Assembly: GCF_900143275.1 (NCBI RefSeq) | Contig: NZ_FSRO01000001.1 | Location: 124,001 to 188,000 of the forward strand | Direction of reading: 5' to 3' | Length of the DNA: 64,000 bases | From: Nitrosomonas cryotolerans ATCC 49181 | Lineage (GTDB): Bacteria; Pseudomonadota; Gammaproteobacteria; Burkholderiales; Nitrosomonadaceae | Notes under the pieces: model-generated | Database searches by the model: none | The model's input: only the letters and a program-made list of their open reading frames with translations | What the model was told of the DNA's origin: nothing | Made by a program: the position numbers and the translations under genes | Shown: in pieces, positions 49,764 through 59,365 of the stretch | Numbering within the stretch: position 1 is the stretch's first letter | Layout: every line of letters starts with the position of its first letter

Positions 49764-51486
49764 CTGGAATACGAATTATTTTTCTTGGTTGTTATAACGA
49801 AACTTTCATTCCATTCGATCTTTTATTTTAACCACGTCTCACAATAACTTGCGCTTCATGTTGTCAGAAAACTGTAACAGGATTATGTGATCAGTCATTG
49901 TCCTGATTTAGCCGCTGCGATGTTGTTATTCTGATCCATCAGCGATCAGATGAATGTGATTTTTGTCACAACAAGCGAGTAATTTATGGTTTTTATGTCC
50001 GTCATCTCATCATATGACGAGCAGCTAGTGAGACAACCTAGCGCAATCTCTCTATTCCAAATAATGGCCAGGCTTATTTTCAAACACAGTGGCGGGAATT
50101 TTTTAAGGATTTTCCTTAGCCATGAATGGGTGGTTTACCTATTCGGTAGTTAAGATTGGTATTCTATGATTAAGCTGTCAAAAAAAGTGGATGCGAATGA
50201 ATCAATAATTTGGCCGGATTTTTCGTTTGAAGCTTATGATGCGGTGTATTTGTTGAAATGAGTGATTGAATAAATCAGCCTCATCTTGTTTGTGAAAATG
50301 GCATTGGTGCTGGCATAAATTAGAGTACCGGCCCTATTTAGTTTAACGCGGCTATCAATATTTTAAGGGCAGTATAGGTTATGCTAATCAATAGCTTTCT
50401 GCTGAACGAGGTAGGTCAGCAGAGATAGAATGAGGAGATGAATTATGACATCTGGAAAGCGTAAATCAGATAATCGGACTGCCGCTGTAGCCTACAACAG
50501 TATTGTAGCCTGTAGCTGTAGCTGTAACGCGTAAAGGCAGTGGTGGTGATGGGTTTTCCTGCAGGGGCGAGTTCGGAGTCCGTTGTTTAGTACGGTGTCA
50601 TTTTCTCAAAAAAATGCGGGTACTTGAAGAGTGGAATACGCAACCATTGATCGAATGTCAGGAGTGTAGGTCGACTCTATTGCAACCGAGCAATATGACT
50701 GGTTCATCTGATAGTGTTGCATTCAATGCTTTTCTGAGTGAGCCGTTTCATCTGTCTCCTACAACAGAAGCGAATGAAACCTGAATCAATCCCCAGCGAT
50801 ATGATTGAAACTTATACTGGTCCGTTGAATTTTTCGGTATGCGAGGGGCGCTCACCGCAGAACTGGTTTCCACATCAGTGCTGGGCAGAATTCCATCTAA
50901 CCGTTTGTTTTGCTCAATGATGTCAATATAGAAGTCATTATTGAATTCATGGATAAGTGGAATCGCCTGGTTTCCAGTAGTCGAGTACCGTCATCCTTGT
51001 CGACCTCATCCGCAGCAGTGGTAGAAGCATCAGTGACCCACTGAGATCTGGTTGGGTATATCAACATGGCTGCATTTGAGTGTAATGAGGTGCCATGTTG
51101 ATAATCGGCTATTTATTCTGTAGCGCTAATCTGCCGTCGGTTAATCTTTTTGATCGATGACTTTGGGATCTTAAACACAGTTGGCTATGAACATAGGACA
51201 CCTGTGTTTAATGCGCTGAAAAGTAGATGTGTCATGGATATCTTGTCTTGATCGCTATTAAATATTGACGCAGTTTAATAAGCAAGATGAAGAAATCGGT
51301 TCGTTATTCATATGCTGGAGAGTGCAATTGGATCTATAACCGCATGGGATAACGGGGAAGAGGAGACGAATGGATGCCGATCAGGGGATTGTCCTGGATT
51401 ATTTTTGTTTTCACACTGATTGAGTATTATCGAGGTGAGTTGTGACAGGATTCCTGGCGTGATACGAAAATACGAATAGGTACATT
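49764..51486. other. Gene desert of about 1.7 kb, probably decayed coding DNA
   Basis: No ORF longer than about 60 codons on either strand resembles a known protein. Short frames with start signals occur: 50166-50261 (31 residues, MIKLSKKVDANES), 50445-50534 (see its entry) and 50614-50784 (56 residues, with one CQEC pair). An inverted repeat TAAACACAG (51172-51180) / CTGTGTTTA (51202-51210) lies near the right side. The pattern of many short, shifted frames fits pseudogenes rather than a functional spacer. Confidence 0.6.
50445..50534 (+). CDS. Possible small Cys-rich peptide or frameshifted gene start
   Basis: An ATG preceded by a strong TGAGGAGATGAATT opens a 29-residue frame whose C-terminus reads VACSCSCNA. 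Cys-rich tails of this kind occur in some ribosomally made modified peptides, but no modification enzyme is encoded nearby. A second reading is that this is the start of a decayed gene. Around the TGTAGC repeats (50505-50520) the adjacent frame continues APVAVAVTRKGSGGD, and RTAAVAY...APVAVAVTRKG loosely resembles small FlhB-like proteins. I cannot decide; the ribosome site itself is clear. Confidence 0.3.
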   Translation: MTSGKRKSDNRTAAVAYNSIVACSCSCNA

Positions 51487-52320
51487 ATGCGCATGCTGTT
51501 TAATTGGGTTATCGTGGTTATCCTGATTTATCTGCTGCTTGTTTTACTGTTATTTCTGGGTCAGTCACGCTTGATATTTTTCCCAGAAACTGGCCGTAAG
51601 ATTATAGCCACGCCCGGCCAGGTCGGATTAGTCTATGAATCGGTGAGGATTAACACAGTGGATAATGAAATGCTGCACGGCTGGTTTGTTCCCGCATCTG
51701 GAGCAAAGGCGACAGTACTATTTTTTCACGGCAATGCCGGTAATATTTCCCATCGTATCGGTTACTTGTCGATGTTTAATCAGCTGGACTATAACTTACT
51801 TATTTTTGATTACCGTGGTTATGGCCAGAGTAGCGGTACGCCAACGGAATCCGGTACCTATCTGGATGCTTTGGCAGCATGGCGTTATCTGATTGAGGTA
51901 AAAGGGATTTCTCCGTCGCGTATTATTCTATTCGGCGAATCCCTCGGTGGTGCTGTAGCGGCCTGGCTTGCGGCACACAAAGCCCCAGGAATGCTGGTGC
52001 TGGCCTCGGTATTTACTTCTGTTCCGGACATGGCAGAAGAAATTTATCCTTTTTTTCCCGTACGACGGATAGCACGATTTAATTACGATACCGTTGAATC
52101 ATTGCGATCGGTAACTTGCCCTGTATTAATTGTCCACAGTTTGCAAGATGAGATCGTGCCATTTAAACACGGTCAGAGTTTATATCAGATGGCCTTTGAG
52201 CCAAAACAATTCCTGACATTACAAGGCGGACATAATGATGGGTTTATCTTTATGCAGGAGTCTTGGATAAGGTCATTTGAAAACTTCGTTACTGAAAATT
52301 TAATAATCCAGTCTCCGTAG
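51487..52320 (+). CDS. Membrane-anchored alpha/beta hydrolase
   Basis: The 277-residue protein has one N-terminal membrane helix (LFNWVIVVILIYLLLVLLLF) and an alpha/beta hydrolase domain of the Bem46/ABHD17 type: FFHGNAGNISHR oxyanion region, FDYRGYGQSSG, nucleophile elbow FGESLGG with Ser about 154, catalytic Asp in SLQDEIVP and His in GGHNDGF. The triad is complete, so it should be an active serine hydrolase (esterase or thioesterase type). The substrate is not known. It is alone on its strand, convergent with the coiled-coil gene that follows. Confidence 0.88.
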   Translation: MRMLFNWVIVVILIYLLLVLLLFLGQSRLIFFPETGRKIIATPGQVGLVYESVRINTVDNEMLHGWFVPASGAKATVLFFHGNAGNISHRIGYLSMFNQLDYNLLIFDYRGYGQSSGTPTESGTYLDALAAWRYLIEVKGISPSRIILFGESLGGAVAAWLAAHKAPGMLVLASVFTSVPDMAEEIYPFFPVRRIARFNYDTVESLRSVTCPVLIVHSLQDEIVPFKHGQSLYQMAFEPKQFLTLQGGHNDGFIFMQESWIRSFENFVTENLIIQSP

Positions 52321-52329
52321 GACCGCCGA

Positions 52330-53385
52330 TCAGCTATCGATTAACTGGCTCATGGCCCTCTTGAGTTTATTCTTGCATTGGTTTTCTCTGCCACTGAAAT
52401 CAATTAATCCGGTAGTTCTTAGGCATTCACTATATTCGAATAAGATATCATTTTTTTTCTGAATATAATCGATCGAGGTTGAAAGCTGTTGTACCTGACT
52501 AACCACATCTTTCAGGTTACTTTTTTCAATGGTAGCGCCTACGTTGTCAATGCTTTCTTTTGTATCCTCAAGTTTCTGCAACGATTCTTTATTTGCTTGA
52601 TCCACTTGCTGAGCAAAAGCCTGTTTTGCCGTCTGAGTATAATTTGCGAGTTCGTGAATATTTTTCTGTGTAATGGAATCCAGTGTATTTTTATATTCGT
52701 TTAATTCTTTTTGTACAAAGGAATTAAATGTTGTTTGAAAGTTTTCTATTGTAGCGTCAATTTTTTGATTAAATACCTGCATTCTTTTCTCTATCAAATC
52801 GCTGACGTCATCATCAATTCGGTTCAGGATATCACCAGAAATTTTATCAGTCGGTTCTCTTGACTCAATAATTTCATTTTTCATTTTACTTAGATCGCGT
52901 TTAATTTCATCAACGAATACCTTTTGTTTATCTTCATGAAGATGTTGCGCCTGTTTTTCATTTTCAGTGATGAGCCATGAGATAAATATCAGATCTTTCT
53001 TTTGTTCTTCATTAAGATCATCAATCAAGCCTTCGAGCATATTGGAAGCCACTTCTTTGTTGGTTAAGTGCTCCAGATGGTCGAGGTTTGCTGCGTTCAA
53101 TAACGCTTTCAGGTTGACCTGCATTTCATCAATATTTGCTTCAGCCTTAGATATTTCGGTTGACTGGCGGAGTAATTCATAAGGTAGGAAAACGACAGCG
53201 AGAAGCGTGCAGATAATATAGGCAGTAATTTTCCATTTTTTGCTGCTCAGTGAAAAGCTCAATCCAAATAACAGAATAATCAAAAATAGAGAGGGTGCTA
53301 CGATCGAAGCAATCTCTAGCCAACTTCTATCGGCAACGGTATTAAAGGAAAAGTTATTTATTAATTCAGTTATCAATTCACTCAT
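52330..53385 (-). CDS. Unknown membrane-anchored coiled-coil protein
   Basis: No family recognised. Two membrane helices near the N-terminus (IVAPSLFLIILLFGLSFSL about 28-46 and KITAYIICTLLAVVFLPYELL about 52-72) precede about 270 residues of charged, Gln/Lys/Glu-rich helix (DEIKRDLSKMKNEII; YTQTAKQAFAQQVDQANKES; LKDVVSQVQQLSTSIDYIQ) that should form long coiled coils. The C-terminal end has two Cys (YSECLRTTG, ENQCKNKLK). Codon use is more AT-rich than the neighbours. A structural or scaffold role at the inner membrane is the most that can be inferred. The 460-bp gap upstream (53386-53845) holds nothing recognised. Confidence 0.7.
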   Translation of the reverse strand: MSELITELINNFSFNTVADRSWLEIASIVAPSLFLIILLFGLSFSLSSKKWKITAYIICTLLAVVFLPYELLRQSTEISKAEANIDEMQVNLKALLNAANLDHLEHLTNKEVASNMLEGLIDDLNEEQKKDLIFISWLITENEKQAQHLHEDKQKVFVDEIKRDLSKMKNEIIESREPTDKISGDILNRIDDDVSDLIEKRMQVFNQKIDATIENFQTTFNSFVQKELNEYKNTLDSITQKNIHELANYTQTAKQAFAQQVDQANKESLQKLEDTKESIDNVGATIEKSNLKDVVSQVQQLSTSIDYIQKKNDILFEYSECLRTTGLIDFSGRENQCKNKLKRAMSQLIDS

Positions 53386-53845
53386 CGATCACTCCTTATA
53401 TGGACAGAACAGATTCAATAACGAGGAATATTTCTCCATGCTTGTTTATTAAATTAAATACGGATAATTCGCTGTCGAATTTAACGGCCATTATATAAAC
53501 GATAAAGTTAGTTAAGCAAGCGATCGTTCTTGTATGAATATGGTGAATCAAGCAGCCTGTCAGCATTCAGCCTGGCAAGATGCCTCTGCATAAGTACCTT
53601 TATTCAGCCCATTTTTTTGATGGTCGTTTATTCTCCCATAGCCTTATGGCCTTACTTTATATGGCGGTGATCTTTTCTGGCGTACAGAACAGATAGCAAT
53701 AATGACTGATAATATATGCTTTGGGTTGCACCGCGCCCTGGTTAGAAGGCGGGTTATGAGCTGAGTGTGCGGGAATGCGATGTTATTGCAACACCGATTC
53801 GGACGCCGCGTGAAAATTAAACACTAAGCGCTATAATTAGCTACA

Positions 53846-54388
53846 TCAATCTGTTTTGAATGGGCGTTTTTCAATCGCTGTTTCAGTCATGATTGCTTGT
53901 AGCTCACGAAACAATAAACGGAAGCTTTTAGGTGGTTTGTTTGTAAGCTTTTCTTTATGCGTATTACGCACCAGTAACCGTAAGTGCTGTATATCGGCAG
54001 TCGGATAGTTTTGTGCCAGTTCAGTGAAGCTTTGATCATCCGCCAAGAGGCGATCCCGCCAGCGTTCTAGCTGATGCAGTCGGGTTGTTTGTTGCAGAGA
54101 CGTGTTTTGCCAGGCGAATAATTTTTCCTGAATGAGCGTAACGTCAATTTTACGCATTAATTTACCAATGAACTGCATTTGTCGGCGCCGTGCACCGTGT
54201 TGATGTATCTGTTTCGCTGCAAGAATTGCGTCCATGAGTATTTCGGGCAGATCAAGCTCATGCAGCCGTTTGAGTTCAAGTGCTGTCAATTGTTCACCCA
54301 TTTCCTGCAATGCATGCATTGCTTGTTTGCGTTGCGTTTTGCTGGGGGGTGCAGCCTCATTATGATCATTTTCTGGATTATTTTGCAT
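53846..54388 (-). CDS. yjgA: Ribosome-associated protein DarP/YjgA (DUF615)
   Basis: A small helical protein that binds late 50S precursors. The 180-residue product has the DUF615 pattern SKTQRKQAMHALQEMGEQLTAL, LKRLHELDLPEILMDAI, RRRQMQFIGKLMRKID and a C-terminal arm (LERWRDRLLADDQSFTELAQNYP, LRLLVRNTHKEK). It is divergent from pmbA with a 128-bp gap, the conserved proteobacterial arrangement. Confidence 0.93.
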   Translation of the reverse strand: MQNNPENDHNEAAPPSKTQRKQAMHALQEMGEQLTALELKRLHELDLPEILMDAILAAKQIHQHGARRRQMQFIGKLMRKIDVTLIQEKLFAWQNTSLQQTTRLHQLERWRDRLLADDQSFTELAQNYPTADIQHLRLLVRNTHKEKLTNKPPKSFRLLFRELQAIMTETAIEKRPFKTD

Positions 54389-54516
54389 GGGAACCTGTGT
54401 AATACGATATCAAGAAGCTGCTATCATAACGCCCTAATTCATTTTTTTGGCTCCAAAAGTAATGATAACGCGCTAAATTTCTCAGTTTAATATTATCTCC
54501 ACAAAGAATTTACTCT

Positions 54517-55875
54517 ATGAATAATCTATCCGTGTCAAATTCCCGATTTTCGTATCCACTCACTACGCTTCAGCAAATTGCACGCGACATTCTGACTTAT
54601 GCCAAACAGGGTGGGGCGACTGCTTGTGAAACAAATGTATCGGATGGTTTCGGTCAAACCGTAACGGTGCGCCAGAAAGCAGTTGAAACCATTGAATACA
54701 ATCGTGATAAGGGGTTGTCCGTCACGGTTTATATTGGGCAGAAACGGGGCAATGCCAGCACGACTGATTTCTCTCCACAAGCAATTAATGATACGGTTTC
54801 GGCGGCACTTTCCATTGCACGTTATACGGCTGAAGATGATTGTGCGGGATTAGCTGATGCGACATTATTGGCACAAGTATTTCCGGATCTGGATTTATAC
54901 TACCCCTGGATTCTACCCGTAGAGGAGGCCATACAACTTGCTGGTGCTTGTGAGGCTGCTGCCTATGCGACGGATAAGCGTATTATCAATTCAGAGGGCG
55001 CCAGTGTTGCCCTGGGAGAGTCCCAGTTTGTATATGCCAATAGCCTGGGATTTATGGGAGGATATCCGCTGTCACGCCACAGTATTAGCTGTGCTGTCAT
55101 TGCGGGCGAAAATAATACCATGCAGCGCGATTATTGGTATAGCGTGGCACGTGATACAGTCGATCTGGAATCGGCTGAGAGTATTGGCCGGAAAGCAGGG
55201 GCGCGTAGTGTTGCGCGTCTGGGCGCGAAGAAAATTGCAACCTGTGAGGTGCCTGTATTATTTGAAGCGCCGATTGCTTCCAGCTTAATCAGTCATTTTG
55301 TTGCCGCGGTGAGTGGCGGTAATCTTTATCGAAAATCCTCCTTTTTGCTAGATAGTCTGGATCGACAGGTATTCGCTTCAGATATTCAAATTCGTGAATT
55401 GCCGCATATCAAGAAGGGCTTGGCGAGCAGTGCTTTTGATGATGAAGGGGTAGCAACGCATCCACGCCATGTGGTTGAGAACGGGGTGGTAAAGGGCTAT
55501 TTCCTGGGGAGTTATTCCGCACGTAAACTAGGGCTGTGCTCTACTGGAAATGCGGGCGGGTGCCATAATCTGGTGCTTGAGAATGCGGCTCCAGAGTGTT
55601 TCGAAGCGCTGCTTAAGAAAATGGGCACCGGCCTGTTGGTAACAGAGTTACTGGGCCATGGAATGAATGCGGTAACAGGAGATTATTCCCGCGGTGCTTC
55701 TGGTTATTGGGTTGAAGGAGGGGAGATTCGTTATCCGGTGGAAGAAATTACTATTGCCGGTAATATGAAAGAAATGCTGCTCGGCATTATTGCAGTCGGT
55801 GATGACGTGGTGGTGCATGGATCGAAACAAAGCGGCTCAATTTTAATAGAACGGATGACTGTTGCAGGCGGTTAA
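54517..55875 (+). CDS. pmbA: Metalloprotease subunit PmbA/TldE
   Basis: Partner of TldD in a heterodimeric protease that processes peptides such as microcin B17 and CcdA. The 452-residue protein shows the family blocks ATACETNVSDGFGQTVTVR, NRDKGLSVTVYIGQKRG, FDDEGVATHPRHVVENG, GYFLGSYSARKLG and TGLLVTELLGHGMNAVTGDYSRGASGYWVE. Catalytic zinc residues reside in TldD, which is not in this window. The start ATG has only a weak ribosome site (ACAAAGAATTTACTCT). Confidence 0.96.
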   Translation: MNNLSVSNSRFSYPLTTLQQIARDILTYAKQGGATACETNVSDGFGQTVTVRQKAVETIEYNRDKGLSVTVYIGQKRGNASTTDFSPQAINDTVSAALSIARYTAEDDCAGLADATLLAQVFPDLDLYYPWILPVEEAIQLAGACEAAAYATDKRIINSEGASVALGESQFVYANSLGFMGGYPLSRHSISCAVIAGENNTMQRDYWYSVARDTVDLESAESIGRKAGARSVARLGAKKIATCEVPVLFEAPIASSLISHFVAAVSGGNLYRKSSFLLDSLDRQVFASDIQIRELPHIKKGLASSAFDDEGVATHPRHVVENGVVKGYFLGSYSARKLGLCSTGNAGGCHNLVLENAAPECFEALLKKMGTGLLVTELLGHGMNAVTGDYSRGASGYWVEGGEIRYPVEEITIAGNMKEMLLGIIAVGDDVVVHGSKQSGSILIERMTVAGG

Positions 55876-55925
55876 AGTGATGTCATTCCTGACGCTCCGT
55901 TTCAGTTATTGAGTAAATAATTCAA

Positions 55926-56480
55926 ATGAAATTCCTTCGCAAGTTTGAGCAGGCTGTTGACGCGCTTTCCGGCAGTTTTGGCTGGCTCGCAGGATGGCTT
56001 TGTATCCTGATGATCTGTATTGTATTTATTGATGTGATTGCACGCTATCTGTTTGATGGTGGTTTAATTGCCCTACAGGAAATGGAATGGCACCTGTTTG
56101 CTGCTGTCTTTTTACTGGGTGCAGCTTATACCATGCGCGAAGATGCCAATGTTCGGGTAGATGTATTCTATGCGCGTATGACTGTCCGGAAAAAGGCAAT
56201 TGTAGATATTTTGGGTACGGTATTTTTTGTTATTCCGATGTGTTCATTGATTTTATATAGCGCTTATGATTTTGTGACTTATTCCTACAAGATACAGGAA
56301 ATATCCAATGATCCAGGAGGCTTGCATTATCGGTTTATCTTTAAGGCGTTATTGCCACTAGGCTATTTTCTTGTGCTGATGCAGTCATTGACGATTATCT
56401 CGCGTAACGTGCGTTTGCTGATTGAAAATACAAATCGAGAATTGGCTCATGATCGCACTTCAGTGCATCGGGAAAAATAA
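55926..56480 (+). CDS. TRAP transporter small membrane subunit (DctQ type)
   Basis: The four-helix membrane subunit of a tripartite ATP-independent periplasmic transporter. The 184-residue protein has four hydrophobic segments and the DctQ motif ALQEMEWHLFAAVFLLGAAYTMREDANVRVDVF. Its stop overlaps the start of the large subunit by one base (TAATG), so the two are translated together. No extracytoplasmic binding protein (DctP) is encoded in this window; the substrate is therefore unknown. Confidence 0.92.
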   Translation: MKFLRKFEQAVDALSGSFGWLAGWLCILMICIVFIDVIARYLFDGGLIALQEMEWHLFAAVFLLGAAYTMREDANVRVDVFYARMTVRKKAIVDILGTVFFVIPMCSLILYSAYDFVTYSYKIQEISNDPGGLHYRFIFKALLPLGYFLVLMQSLTIISRNVRLLIENTNRELAHDRTSVHREK

Positions 56481-57763
56481 TGATTGCGCTGATTATGTTT
56501 CTGGTTTGCCTCGTATTTCTGGCGATGGGCTATCCTGTGGCGTTTACATTTGGTGGCGTGGCGCTCATGTTCGGGCTCTATTCGGAGGGCCTGCAGTTAT
56601 TTTTGCTGGTCGCCGAACGTATGCATTCAATCATGACCAATATTACGCTGATGGCGGTTCCTTTATTCATTTTCATGGGATTGATACTGGAGAAAGCGGG
56701 TATTGCAGAAAGAATGCTGGTATCAATGGGATCGCTGTTTGGCCATGTCCGCGGTGGATTAGCTGTTTCCACGATATTGGTCGGCATGCTGCTGGCTGCA
56801 TCGACCGGCGTGGTGGGTGCATCCGTTGTAACCATGGGATTGATTGCGCTACCGGTCATGCTGAAATATAGCTATGATAAACAGCTCGCCAGTGGTGTCA
56901 TCTGTGCGTCAGGGACACTGGGGCAAATCATTCCTCCTTCCATTATTCTCATTATTATGGGCGATGTCCTGCAACGACCGGTAGGCGATTTTTATCGAGC
57001 AGCGATTGTTCCTGGTCTGTTACTGGTGGTTCTCTATATTGTTTATTGTCTTTTGTTGGCGCTATATAAGAAAGAGGTTGCACCGCCGATGCCTCGTAGC
57101 GGCGCGTCACTAATGACACAATATGTGCAGGCGTTTAAAACAATCGTACCCGCGCTGGCATTAATCATGATTGTTTTGGGAACGGTGATTGTTGGTGTGG
57201 CTACCCCGACTGAATCGGCTGCCATGGGCGTGGTCGGCGCTATCATATTGGCGTTGATCGGCGGACATTTCAGATTTTCCATGTTGCATCAGGTTGCGAT
57301 GGAAACAACCAAAATCAGCGCAATGGTTTTTACCATACTGGCGGGTGCCACTTTCTTTTCAATGGTATTCACCTATACCGGTGGCGATGAAGCTGTCGAA
57401 CAGATCATGCAACATATTCCTGGAGGTAAATGGGGGTTTGTAGTGCTGATGATGTGGTTGATATTTCTGCTCGGATTTTTTATCGATTTTGTTGAGATTG
57501 CCTATATTTTTATTCCCATGATTGCACCAATCCTGAGCCAGATCGGCATTGATCCGATCTGGTTCGGTATACTCGTTGCGCTAAATTTACAGGCTTCTTT
57601 TCTGACACCTCCTTTTGGATTTTCGCTGTTTTATTTACGTGGAGTGGCTCCGTCAACAATCAGTACACTGGATATTTATCGGGGAGTGATTCCATTCATC
57701 TTTTTACAGTTGGTGGCTCTGGTTGCAGTGATGCTTTTTCCTGGCATGATCACTTTATTCTGA
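56480..57763 (+). CDS. TRAP transporter large permease subunit (DctM type)
   Basis: The 12-helix permease of the TRAP system that drives uptake with an ion gradient. The 427-residue protein has the DctM/YedZ-like blocks MAVPLFIFMGLILEKAGIAERML, GGLAVSTILVGMLLAASTGVVGAS, GTLGQIIPPSIILIIMGDVL and GIDPIWFGILVALNLQ, TPPFGFSLFYLRG. It overlaps the DctQ gene by one base. The gene that follows, tusA, is convergent, so the binding-protein gene is not in this operon. Confidence 0.94.
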   Translation: MIALIMFLVCLVFLAMGYPVAFTFGGVALMFGLYSEGLQLFLLVAERMHSIMTNITLMAVPLFIFMGLILEKAGIAERMLVSMGSLFGHVRGGLAVSTILVGMLLAASTGVVGASVVTMGLIALPVMLKYSYDKQLASGVICASGTLGQIIPPSIILIIMGDVLQRPVGDFYRAAIVPGLLLVVLYIVYCLLLALYKKEVAPPMPRSGASLMTQYVQAFKTIVPALALIMIVLGTVIVGVATPTESAAMGVVGAIILALIGGHFRFSMLHQVAMETTKISAMVFTILAGATFFSMVFTYTGGDEAVEQIMQHIPGGKWGFVVLMMWLIFLLGFFIDFVEIAYIFIPMIAPILSQIGIDPIWFGILVALNLQASFLTPPFGFSLFYLRGVAPSTISTLDIYRGVIPFIFLQLVALVAVMLFPGMITLF

Positions 57764-57785
57764 ATACCCGTTACATCAGCCAGAT

Positions 57786-58013
57786 TTATCGCTTTTTCAT
57801 GAAAAATGTAAAGGTTTCCGTTGTTTCTGATTGAGATAATAATTCATTGCCTGTTTGCTCGGCAAAAACTTGAAAATCAATGACTGCACCGGGGTCGGTG
57901 GCAACAATTTTTAATATCTGTCCACTGCGCATATCTGCCAGAGATCTTTTGGTACGCAATACGGGTAGCGGGCAAACCAGACCGCGTGCATCGAGTTCTT
58001 TATCAAAATTCAT
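57786..58013 (-). CDS. tusA: Sulfurtransferase TusA family protein
   Basis: A small sulfur carrier that passes persulfide sulfur for tRNA thiolation or other uses. The 75-residue protein has the family core LDARGLVCPLPVLRTKRSL with the sulfur-carrying Cys about residue 14, then ILKIVATDPGAVIDF. The ATG at 58013 follows AAGGAGGAAAAA; the open frame upstream to 58097 is rejected. Whether it is TusA itself or a dissimilatory paralogue cannot be told from this locus. Confidence 0.9.
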   Translation of the reverse strand: MNFDKELDARGLVCPLPVLRTKRSLADMRSGQILKIVATDPGAVIDFQVFAEQTGNELLSQSETTETFTFFMKKR

Positions 58014-58117
58014 TTTTTCCTCCTTAACCAATTTTGATTCACGATCTTGATGATAAATCATGGATCTTGAAGATAAAGATGCGGTAGGATAGCGCATTTT
58101 CTACTGATCTGATTACT

Positions 58118-59359
58118 ATGCCCGTTAATATTATCCCTTTATTACCTGACCAATTATTGCCAATAGCCGGTTTATCATTGGGTATCGCCGAGGCGGGTAT
58201 TAAAAAATCCGGCCGTAAGGATTTATTGATTATCGCACTAGACGAAGATGTGAAAGTGGCGGGTGTTTTCACCCAGAATCGATTTTGCGCAGCCCCCGTT
58301 GTGGTTGCGAAAGCGCATCTTGCCAGTGTAGCAGATGGTCAATCCTCAATACGTGCGCTGGTGATTAATACGGGCAATGCGAATGCGGGTACAGGTGAGA
58401 CCGGCCTTGCGGATACACAGGTTACTTGTGCTGCGCTAGCTGAGTTATTAAATTGCGATTCGCAGGCAGTATTGCCTTTTTCTACCGGGGTTATCATGGA
58501 ACCGCTGCCGTTGGTGAAGATTGTTAGTGGTTTACCCCTTGCTGTGGCGAATCTCGCAGCAGATAACTGGTTTGCTGCTGCGCAAGCAATCATGACTACG
58601 GATACTGTACCCAAAGCCGTATCAAAACAGATTCTGCTGAATGGCAAAACGATCACTATTACAGGTATTGCTAAGGGATCGGGCATGATTCACCCTAACA
58701 TGGCAACCATGTTGGGTTATGTAGCAACAGATGCGGGGGTAAGTCAATCACTGCTACACGAGATTGCACGGTACGCGGCTGATCACTCCTTTAACTGTAT
58801 TACGGTGGATGGTGATACCTCCACCAATGATGCTTTTGTGCTAATGGCGACGGGTCGTGCGGCACCTGCTGAGATCAACGACAGGGAAAGCCTAGAATTC
58901 AATCTCTTGCGAGAGGCGATTACCAGAGTTTCTGCGGAACTGGCTCAGATGATTGTGCGCGATGGTGAGGGCGCGACCAAATTTATTACGGTACAGGTTG
59001 AGGCAGGAAAGAATCGCGATGAATGTGCTCGCATTGCCTATGCGATTGCGCATTCGCCCTTGGTCAAAACGGCTTTTTTCGCATCTGATCCTAATTTGGG
59101 AAGAATTCTTGCTGCGATTGGATACGCCGGCATAGTGGATCTTGACGTCAATGATATACAGCTCTATCTCGACGAGGTATTGGTTGCCGAGCGCGGCGGA
59201 AGGGCACAAAGCTACCGAGAACAGGATGGTCAGCGAGTCATGAGTCAATCAGAGATCACCGTGCGGGTGGTTTTAAATCGCGGGGCCGCTGCAGCGAAAG
59301 TATGGACTTGTGATTTTTCTTATGATTATGTCCGGATTAATGCGGATTACCGGAGTTAA
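58118..59359 (+). CDS. argJ: Glutamate N-acetyltransferase / amino-acid acetyltransferase
   Basis: The bifunctional ornithine acetyltransferase of the cyclic arginine pathway. The 413-residue precursor cleaves itself before the Thr in [16 protein letters not shown] (about 190-205), making the alpha and beta chains and the Thr nucleophile. Other family blocks seen are [48 protein letters not shown] and [27 protein letters not shown]. The following ATPase gene starts 6 bp later, so they form an operon. Confidence 0.97.
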   Translation: MPVNIIPLLPDQLLPIAGLSLGIAEAGIKKSGRKDLLIIALDEDVKVAGVFTQNRFCAAPVVVAKAHLASVADGQSSIRALVINTGNANAGTGETGLADTQVTCAALAELLNCDSQAVLPFSTGVIMEPLPLVKIVSGLPLAVANLAADNWFAAAQAIMTTDTVPKAVSKQILLNGKTITITGIAKGSGMIHPNMATMLGYVATDAGVSQSLLHEIARYAADHSFNCITVDGDTSTNDAFVLMATGRAAPAEINDRESLEFNLLREAITRVSAELAQMIVRDGEGATKFITVQVEAGKNRDECARIAYAIAHSPLVKTAFFASDPNLGRILAAIGYAGIVDLDVNDIQLYLDEVLVAERGGRAQSYREQDGQRVMSQSEITVRVVLNRGAAAAKVWTCDFSYDYVRINADYRS

Positions 59360-59365
59360 TGATCT

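Noticed and set aside
50738..50920. A 60-codon plus-strand frame in the gene desert
   Set aside because: Its start has no ribosome site and the translation resembles nothing known; it overlaps the end of another short frame.
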